64,000 bases of DNA, taken from contig CAVUIG010000028.1 of the NCBI GenBank assembly GCA_963741355.1, positions 1 through 64,000 of the forward strand, in the 5' to 3' direction. The first letter of the stretch is position 1. Each line of letters opens with the position of its first letter. Both the position numbers and the translations under genes were made by a program. The notes beneath the pieces were generated by a model. It searched no databases. It was not told the DNA's origin and saw nothing but the letters and a program-made list of their open reading frames with translations. Positions 58,302 through 64,000 of the stretch are shown piece after piece. This DNA comes from CAIWHR01 sp963741355 (lineage in GTDB: Bacteria; Pseudomonadota; Gammaproteobacteria; Burkholderiales; Casimicrobiaceae).

Positions 58302-60158
58302 TCATTTTTCGGCGGCAGCCGGGGCCGGATGCCACGCCTGCCCGAGCGAGATCGAGGAAAGGTGCTTGCGCGAGCCGTAGATCAGGTTGACGATGCCGCG
58401 CGAGACGAACACCGCGGAGAACATCGACGTCAGGATGCCGAGGCAGTGGACGACGGCGAAGCCGCGCACCGGGCCGGTGCCGAAGATGAGCAGCGCGATG
58501 CCCGCGATCAGCGTCGTCACGTTGGAGTCGAGGATCGTGGCCCAGGCGCGCTCGTAGCCGGCGGTCAGCGCCGCGTGCGGCGTCGCGCCCCAGCGCAGCT
58601 CCTCGCGAATGCGCTCGTTGATCAGCACGTTGGCGTCGATCGCCATGCCGAGCGCCAGCGCGACGGCGGCAATGCCGGGCAGCGTCAACGTCGCCTGGAG
58701 CATCGACAGGATCGCCACGAGCAGCAGCAGGTTGATCGACAGCGCGATCGACGAGATGAGGCCCATCAGCAGGTAATAGACGCACATGAACACGACGAGC
58801 ACCCCGAACCCGTAGGCGACCGAGTTGAAGCCCTTGTCGATGTTCTCCTTGCCGAGCGACGGCCCGACGGTGCGCTCCTCGACGATCTCCATCGGCGCCG
58901 CCAGCGCGCCGGCGCGCATCAGGAGCGCGATGTCGTTGGCCTCTCGCGTGCTCATCCTTCCGCTGATCTGGACGCGCCCGCCGCCGATTTCCTCGCGGAT
59001 CACGGGCGCCGTGATGACCTCGGACTTGCCCTTCTCGACCAGCACGATCGCCATTCGCTTGCCGACGTTCTCGCGCGTGATTTCCTTGAAGATCCGGGCG
59101 CCGCTGCCGTCGAGATTCACGTGCACCGCGGGTTCGTTGTTGCGCTGGTCGAAACCCGGCTGCGCGTCGTTGATCCGGTCACCCGTCAGCACGACCTGGC
59201 GCCGGACGAGCACCGGCGTGCCCGAGCGGTCCAGGTACAGGTCGCTGCCGAACGGAACCTGTCCCGCCTGCGCCGCCGACAGCGCGCCGGCATCGTCGTT
59301 GACCATGCGGATCTCGAGCGTCGCGGTGCGGCCGAGGATGTCCTTGGCCCGCGCGGTGTCCTGCACGCCGGGCAGCTGCACGACGACGCGCTCCGCGCCC
59401 TGCTGCTGGATGATCGGCTCGGCGACGCCGAGCTCGTTCACGCGGTTGCGCAGGATCTGGATGTTCTGCTGGACGGCGCCCGCCTGGATGCGCGTCTGCG
59501 CCTCCGGCTTCAGCGCCGCGACGAGGCGCAGCTCGCCGCCGCTGTCCGCGTTGCGGAGCTGGAGGTCGGTGTACGCCTTCTCGATCTCCTGTTGCGCCCG
59601 GACGCGTTCGGCGTCGTCGCGAAAGCGCAGCACGACGTTCGCGCCCTCGCGGGCGATGCCGGCGTACTGGACCTTCTTCTCGCGCAGCAGCGACCGGATG
59701 TCCGTCGTGTAGCGGTCGGCCGACTTGTCGAGCGCGGCCTTCATGTCGACCTGCAGCAGGAAGTGCACGCCGCCGCGCAGGTCGAGCCCGAGGTACATCG
59801 GCAGCGCGCCGATCGAGGCGAGCCAGCGCGGCGACGTCGACAGCTGGTTCAGCGCGACGATGTAGTTGTCGCCGAGCTTCGACTGCAGCAGGTCCTTCGC
59901 CTTGATCTGCGTGTCGACGTCGGTCAGGCGCACCTTGATGCCGATCGGGTCGAGCTCGGTGCCGGTGAACGGAACGTTGCCGTCCTTCAATGCCGTCTCG
60001 ATGGTCCCGAGAAGCGCAGTGTCGATCTTGATCGCCGCCTTCGACGACGACACCTGCACCGCGGGCACTTCCGGGAACAGGTTCGGCAGCGTGTAGAGAA
60101 AGCCGACGACGAGCGCGACGGCGATGACGATGTACTTCCAGAGCGGGTAGCGGTTCAT
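58302..60158 (-). CDS. secD: Protein translocase subunit SecD
   Basis: Large RND-type partner of SecF. The 618 residues have TM1 (YIVIAVALVVGFLYTLPNLF), a large periplasmic region with the D1 motif GLDLRGGVHFLLQVD (about residues 120-134) and P1 domain IQILRNRVNELGVAEP, then five C-terminal helices including ALALGMAIDANVLINERIREE and TTLIAGIALLIFGTGPVRGFA. It is slightly longer than the usual small form because of the periplasmic loop. Same-strand unit yajC-secD-secF. Confidence 0.95.
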   Translation of the reverse strand: MNRYPLWKYIVIAVALVVGFLYTLPNLFPEVPAVQVSSSKAAIKIDTALLGTIETALKDGNVPFTGTELDPIGIKVRLTDVDTQIKAKDLLQSKLGDNYIVALNQLSTSPRWLASIGALPMYLGLDLRGGVHFLLQVDMKAALDKSADRYTTDIRSLLREKKVQYAGIAREGANVVLRFRDDAERVRAQQEIEKAYTDLQLRNADSGGELRLVAALKPEAQTRIQAGAVQQNIQILRNRVNELGVAEPIIQQQGAERVVVQLPGVQDTARAKDILGRTATLEIRMVNDDAGALSAAQAGQVPFGSDLYLDRSGTPVLVRRQVVLTGDRINDAQPGFDQRNNEPAVHVNLDGSGARIFKEITRENVGKRMAIVLVEKGKSEVITAPVIREEIGGGRVQISGRMSTREANDIALLMRAGALAAPMEIVEERTVGPSLGKENIDKGFNSVAYGFGVLVVFMCVYYLLMGLISSIALSINLLLLVAILSMLQATLTLPGIAAVALALGMAIDANVLINERIREELRWGATPHAALTAGYERAWATILDSNVTTLIAGIALLIFGTGPVRGFAVVHCLGILTSMFSAVFVSRGIVNLIYGSRKHLSSISLGQAWHPAPAAAEK

Positions 60159-60249
60159 GAGCGGCTTGGCATGGGGCGGGGAGCATCGGGCCGGGGCGTG
60201 CGATGGCGCGAAACGCCTGCGCGCCGCCGCGGCACCCGGCGAACCGGCC

Positions 60250-60588
60250 TCAGAGGTTCTTCAGCGAGCCTTTCGGCAGTACCTGCGCAACGGCCTGGCG
60301 TTGCATGGTGATCTCGACGCCGCTTGCGATCTCGACCGTCGCGTATTGATCGGACAGCTTCGTGATCCGGCCGACGATGCCGCCGGCGGTCACGACCTCG
60401 TCGCCCTTCTGCAGCGCCTCCAGCATCGCCTTCGTCTCCTTGGCGCGCTTTTGCTGCGGCCGGAGCATCAGGAAATAGAAGACGACGAAGATCGCGACAA
60501 GTGGCAGGAACGACAGATAGTCCGTGCCGGCGCCGGCCGCGGGGGCCGATTGCGCGTAGGCGGGGGAGATCAGGAAATCAAGGATCAC
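60250..60588 (-). CDS. yajC: Preprotein translocase subunit YajC
   Basis: Small inner-membrane accessory of SecDF. The 112 residues have one helix (FLPLVAIFVVFYFLMLRPQQKR, about residues 27-48), with RPQQKRAKE the family signature, and the cytoplasmic KGDEVVTAGGIVGRITKL. The N-terminal ISPAYAQ is typical of proteobacterial YajC. It is followed by secD after 91 bp. Complete. Confidence 0.95.
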   Translation of the reverse strand: MILDFLISPAYAQSAPAAGAGTDYLSFLPLVAIFVVFYFLMLRPQQKRAKETKAMLEALQKGDEVVTAGGIVGRITKLSDQYATVEIASGVEITMQRQAVAQVLPKGSLKNL

Positions 60589-60726
60589 GGTTCATCCTCC
60601 GATGGATCGGCGGCGCCCTTGCGGGTCGCGGGTCGCGGGCGGCGCTGCGAATGCCGCACGGTCCGTTTGGGCAGGGTGCGGGAAACGCGGGCGCCCGGGC
60701 CGCACGAGGCGGCCGGAAAATTATCA

Positions 60727-60735
60727 ATTTTAGCA
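60727..60735 (-). promoter_or_regulatory. Extended -10 promoter of yajC-secDF
   Basis: TGCTAAAAT on the minus strand, identical to the fumA element. It lies between tgt and yajC, giving a leader of about 130 nt, so secDF need not rely on read-through from tgt. Confidence 0.5.
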
Positions 60736-60825
60736 TGAGGTTCCTGCTCCTCACGACCCTTGGCCGCGGTCGGGCCGTGGCGGGGGCGCCCGGCTTCGAC
60801 CTTGCCCGGCGTCCGAAGCGCGGCG

Positions 60826-61947
60826 CTACGCCCCGCGGGCGCGGTCGGCGTGGAACGTGGCGACGTGATCCGCGAGGCGGTCCTTCTCGATCGCGTCGCG
60901 CAGCCCGGCCATCAGAAAGACGTAGTAATGGAGGTTGTGGATCGTGTTGAGCCGCGCGCCGAGGATCTCGTTCACGCGCTGGAGATGGTGCAGGTACGCG
61001 CGCGAGAACGTGCGGCAGGTATAGCAGGCGCAGGTCGCGTCGAGCGGCTGCGGATCGGCGCGGTGCGCGGCGTTGCGGATCCTGACGTCGCCGAACCGCG
61101 TGAACAGGTGCCCGTTGCGGGCGTTGCGCGTCGGCAGCACGCAGTCGAACATGTCGATCCCGGCGCCGACCGCGGCGACGATGTCCTCGGGCGTGCCGAC
61201 GCCCATCAGGTACCGCGGGTGCGTTTCCGGCATGCGCGGCGCCGTATGCGCGAGAATGCGCAGCATCTCGTCCTTCGGCTCGCCGACCGAGAGCCCGCCG
61301 ATCGCGTAGCCCTCGAAGCCGATGCCGGTGAGCCCGTCGAGCGACGCCGAGCGCAGCGCCTCGTGCATTCCGCCCTGGACGATGCCGAAGAGCGCATTCG
61401 CGGAGGCGGTCGCCGCGAAGGCGTCGCGCGAGCGCCGCGCCCACCGCAACGAAAGCTCCATCGAGCGCGCCGCCTCGTCGTGCGTCGCCGGCCACGGCGT
61501 GCATTCGTCGAACACCATCGCGATGTCCGAGTCGAGCGCGTGCTGCACGTCCATCGAGATCTCGGGTGTCAGCAGCAGGCGGTCGCCGTTGACCGGAGAG
61601 GCGAACGTCACGCCCTCCTCGCGCACGGTGCGCATGGCGCCGAGGCTCCATACCTGGAAGCCGCCGGAGTCGGTCAGGATCGGCCGGTCCCATCCCATGA
61701 ACCGGTGCAGCCCGCGATGCGCGCGGATGACATCGACGCCGGGGCGCAGCCACAGGTGGAACGTGTTGCCGAGGACGATTTCCGCGCCGAGGGCGGTCAA
61801 CTCGGTCGGCGCCATCGCCTTGACCGTGCCATAGGTGCCGACCGGCATGAAGACGGGCGTCTCGACGGTGCCGTGCGCGAGCTCGAGTTGCCCGCGACGC
61901 GCCGCGCCCGACGTGGCGCTGACGCGGAATTTCATTGCGGACGTCAT
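60826..61947 (-). CDS. tgt: tRNA-guanine transglycosylase
   Basis: Exchanges guanine-34 for preQ1 in tRNAs for Asp, Asn, His and Tyr. From ATG 61947 it is 373 residues; ATG 61935 (MKFRVSATSGAARRGQ) is the alternative and nearer the usual N-terminus. Motifs: LTDSGGFQVWSLG with the catalytic Asp, LDSDIAMVFDECTPWP, GGLSVGEPKDEM, DMFDCVLPTRNARNGHLFT, and the zinc site CACYTCRTFSRAYLHHL. Belongs with queA upstream and yajC-secDF downstream in the classical order. Complete. Confidence 0.95.
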   Translation of the reverse strand: MTSAMKFRVSATSGAARRGQLELAHGTVETPVFMPVGTYGTVKAMAPTELTALGAEIVLGNTFHLWLRPGVDVIRAHRGLHRFMGWDRPILTDSGGFQVWSLGAMRTVREEGVTFASPVNGDRLLLTPEISMDVQHALDSDIAMVFDECTPWPATHDEAARSMELSLRWARRSRDAFAATASANALFGIVQGGMHEALRSASLDGLTGIGFEGYAIGGLSVGEPKDEMLRILAHTAPRMPETHPRYLMGVGTPEDIVAAVGAGIDMFDCVLPTRNARNGHLFTRFGDVRIRNAAHRADPQPLDATCACYTCRTFSRAYLHHLQRVNEILGARLNTIHNLHYYVFLMAGLRDAIEKDRLADHVATFHADRARGA

Positions 61948-62254
61948 GTGCCCGCCGCAGCCAATGGCGACGACTTCGATCGAGCGCGGGAGATCATCGG
62001 GGCCACGAACGCGATGCGGCGGCGGTTCGGACGGCTCGCTGGGGTGCAGGGCGGGGACATGCGCTAGGTGGGCGATCGGGGCATTCGGGCGGGACGTCCG
62101 CAAGGGTCGGGTCGATCCGGACAGTAAAGGGTTCGCGGCCGCGCGAACAGTCTTTTGCGCCGAAACGCGCCGGGACGCCGATCGGCTGTTGCGGAATTCG
62201 CCGTGCGCGGCCGGTGCGCTTGCCCGGAATGCATGTGATCGTTCCGGCGGAGCG
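61948..62254. other. queA-tgt intergenic region
   Basis: This gap of 307 bp is unusually long for queA-tgt. It holds a hairpin GTTCGCG-GCCG-CGCGAAC at 62131-62148, without a T-run in the useful direction, and TTTACT on the minus strand near 62128-62123 as a weak -10. I see no ORF with support. Confidence 0.4.
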
Positions 62255-63296
62255 TCAGCGAATGCCCGCGCGCTCGAGCAGCATCGCGTCGCCGTAGCTG
62301 AAGAACCGGTAGCGCTGGCCGATCGCGTGCGCGTACGCGGCACGGATGTTCTCGTGACCCGCGAACGCCGCGACCAGCATCAGCAGCGTCGATTTCGGCA
62401 GGTGGAAATTCGTGAGCAGGCGGTCGACCACGCGAAATCGGTAACCCGGCGTCACGAACAGCGCGGTCTCGGCCTCGCCCGCGCGCACGTCGCCGCTCGC
62501 GGCCGCGGCGGATTCGAGCGCGCGCAGGCTGGTCGTGCCGACGGCGACCACGCGCGCGCCGCGCGAGCGCGCCGCGGCGATCGCGGCGACCGTCGCTTCC
62601 GGCACGCGATACCACTCGCTGTGCATCCGGTGCGCCGAGAGATCGTCGTCCTGCACCGGCTGGAACGTCCCCGCGCCGACGTGCAGCGTGACGTACGCCG
62701 AGACTGCGCCGGCCGCGGCGAGCGCCGCGAGCAGATTCGCGTCGAAGTGGAGGCCGGCGGTCGGCGCCGCCACGGCGCCGGCGTGGCGCGCATAGACGGT
62801 CTGGTAACGCAGGACATCGGCGGCGTCGGCCGGCCGCGCGATGTACGGCGGCAGCGGCACTTCGCCATGGCGCTCGAGAAAATCGAGCAGCGACGGCATC
62901 GCGTCGAACCGCAGCCGGAAGAATCGATCGGCGCGCCCGACGACCGTTGCGCGGACGCCGTCGGCCAGCAGGAGCACGCCGCCCGCCTTGGGCGGATGGC
63001 TTGCGCGAAGCTGGAACAGCGCCTCGTCGGGCCCGAGGATCCGCTCCAGCAGCAGCTCGACGCGCCCACCCGAAGGCTTCGTCGCCGCGAGCCGCGACTT
63101 GATCACGCGCGTGTCGTTGAAGATCGAGCAGATCGCCCGCTGCGACGAGCGACGGCAGGTCCGTAATCGCGAGGTCGGCCAATCGTCCGCCGTCGACGTG
63201 CAGCAGGCGGCTTCCCGTGCGCTCGCGCGTCGGCGTCTGCGCGATCAGCTCGCGGGGCAACGCATAGTCGAAGTCACGGAGCGTGTAGCGGGCCAT
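62255..63296 (-). CDS. queA: S-adenosylmethionine:tRNA ribosyltransferase-isomerase, one-base insertion
   Basis: Forms epoxyqueuosine from preQ1-tRNA and SAM. The N-terminus YTLRDFDYALPRELIAQTP and LADLAITDLPSLVAAGDLL is in one frame; from near 63128 the next frame continues as FNDTRVIKSRLAATKPSGG, VAAPTAGLHFDANLLAAL, LHVGAGTFQPVQ, HSEWYRVPE, VGTTSLRALES and TNFHLPKSTLLMLVAAFAG. One surplus base in the codons for GDLL-IFNDTR accounts for it, giving about 347 residues. It lies upstream of tgt as is usual. Confidence 0.93.
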
Positions 63297-63303
63297 CGAT
63301 TGC

Positions 63304-63530
63304 GGACGCCATCTCCAAAACTACTGCGCGCCCCGTTCGCTTTGTAGCTCCGGCCGCCGCTTCGCGGCTTAACGTTCGCTGCGCTCACGTTAGCCTACAC
63401 TGAAGCTGTAGCTTTCGTGTCCTCGCTCGCCCCTCGCCGTACCAACTTGTACTGTCTCGGGCTCGCTGCGGGCCCTCATTTGGCAACTGAGGCGCCCGGG
63501 GCTGCTCGCTACGTTTTTGAGATGGCGTCC
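63304..63530. repeat. Intergenic inverted-arm element, copy 2, with 64-bp insertion
   Basis: The terminal arms GGACGCCATCTCCAAAAC (63304-63321) and the inverse of GGACGCCATCTCAAAAAC (63513-63530) match at 17 of 18 positions. The interior shares GCGCGCCCCG, GCTTTGT, CGTGTCCTCGCTCGCC and GGGCTCGCTGCGGGCC with copy 1. An additional 64 bp lies between TGTAGCT at 63343-63349 and TGTAGCT at 63407-63413. Confidence 0.8.
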
Positions 63531-63553
63531 AATGGCGTAGCGAAACGTTATGG

Positions 63554-63640
63554 TGGTGCCGGGAGAGGGACTCGAACCCTCATGGCATTGCTGCCGGCGG
63601 ATTTTGAGTCCGCTGCGTCTACCAGTTCCGCCATCCCGGC
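63554..63640 (-). tRNA. tRNA-Leu(CAA)
   Basis: The minus strand reads GCCGGGA at the 5' end (63640) paired with TCCCGGC, then A-CCA encoded at 63557-63554. The anticodon stem-loop is GCGGA-CTCAAAA-TCCGC, anticodon CAA, reading UUG. The D-arm GGTAGACGCAG and T-arm GGGTTCGAGTCCC are standard. The long variable arm (GCCGGCAGCAATGCCAT region) fits a class II tRNA. The 87 nt include CCA. Confidence 0.95.
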
Positions 63641-63747
63641 CGAGAGTCCCGGACGCGCCCGCGTCGAGCGCCGCCCGGATTGCGCCGGCCCGCCATTATC
63701 GCGGAAGCCTTCGGCGCGCACAACGCGGCCGCCGCGCGCGTCGCGCG

Positions 63748-64000
63748 CTAGACGTTCGCCAGCGCGAGCGCGCCGAGCGCCACCGACACGGCGGCGACGG
63801 CCATCGCGCCGATGCTCATCGGCTTGCTGCGCGTCAGCAGCGCGATCGCGCCCAGCGCGATGCCGATCTGGATCAGCATCATCGCCTGCGCCCACCGATG
63901 GTGGACGTGCATCGACGCCTCGCTCTTCGCTTCGGCCTCGGACGACGCCTTCTCCTGCTTCTTCGCGTCGACCATGATGTCGTCCTTCTCCTTGCGGTAG
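63748..64000 (-). CDS. DUF4337-like membrane protein, 5' end beyond the window
   Basis: The C-terminal 84 residues of a gene that continues past the window edge. The frame stays open to 64000 (YRKEKDDI precedes the internal Met at 63975). A Lys/Glu-rich cytoplasmic helix (KKQEKASSEAEAKSEAS) is followed by HHRWAQAMMLIQIGIALGAIALLT and a second helix to the end. Basic-H-H-R then two C-terminal helices is the DUF4337 arrangement. Function unknown. Confidence 0.65.
   Translation of the reverse strand, partial: YRKEKDDIMVDAKKQEKASSEAEAKSEASMHVHHRWAQAMMLIQIGIALGAIALLTRSKPMSIGAMAVAAVSVALGALALANV

Noticed and set aside
62131..62148. Hairpin after queA as an intrinsic terminator
   Set aside because: The stem is good but no T-run follows it in the minus direction, the direction of queA transcription.

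Overview
The window is about 64 kb of GC-rich bacterial chromosome that looks betaproteobacterial, most likely Burkholderiales. The evidence is gene content and order: recN and nadK divergent from hrcA, then hemH-grpE-dnaK-dnaJ; queA-tgt-yajC-secD-secF; kdpFABC-DE followed by kup; and acs beside a sodium:solute symporter with its DUF4212 small subunit. There is no phage, plasmid, CRISPR array or recognisable transposase. Most genes are housekeeping or envelope/transport functions.

Layout. 0-8.5 kb: loosely linked metabolic and hypothetical genes (a beta-propeller protein, an exported CYTH-like protein, a cupin, a metallo-beta-lactamase-fold hydrolase, an MFS exporter, a transglutaminase-like protein, an FMN reductase). 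8.5-19 kb: a potassium-uptake locus on the minus strand, with two tiny membrane-protein ORFs, then kdpF-A-B-C, kdpD-E and kup. 19.4-26.7 kb: glutamate dehydrogenase, a phosphodiesterase-cardiolipin synthase pair, an ATM1-like ABC exporter, PBP7 and an exported MsrB. 26.7-36.5 kb: DNA repair, NAD kinase and the heat-shock/heme block with sigma-32 promoters. 36.5-42.6 kb: a BaiN-type flavoprotein, a LivK-type binding protein, a MocA-like nucleotidyltransferase and a GGDEF-EAL protein. 42.6-54.1 kb: a carbon node (class I fumarase, acetyl-CoA synthetase, symporter pair) plus a signalling/exonuclease cluster (DUF294 protein, DnaQ-like exonuclease, Yip1, YggT-like and TPR proteins). 54.3-64 kb: GST, purB, DedA, secDF-yajC, tgt-queA, tRNA-Leu(CAA) and a truncated DUF4337 gene.

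Sixteen or so otherwise well-conserved genes are broken by single-base frameshifts. At kdpB, kup, the symporter and the ABC exporter, changing one base restores the family sequence. I therefore treat these as assembly indels rather than pseudogenes and annotate each gene across its full span.

The most unusual things are not protein families. They are: (1) two copies of an intergenic element bounded by long inverted arms whose outer bases differ between copies but pair within each copy; (2) a chain of three very small ORFs joined to each other and to kdpA by 4-nt ATGA overlaps; (3) an alternating inverted-repeat array after acs that carries a second, synonymously diverged copy of the acs C-terminal codons; (4) a 94-bp tandem repeat between livK-like and mocA-like genes; (5) apparently leaderless transcription of the divergent nadK/hrcA pair.
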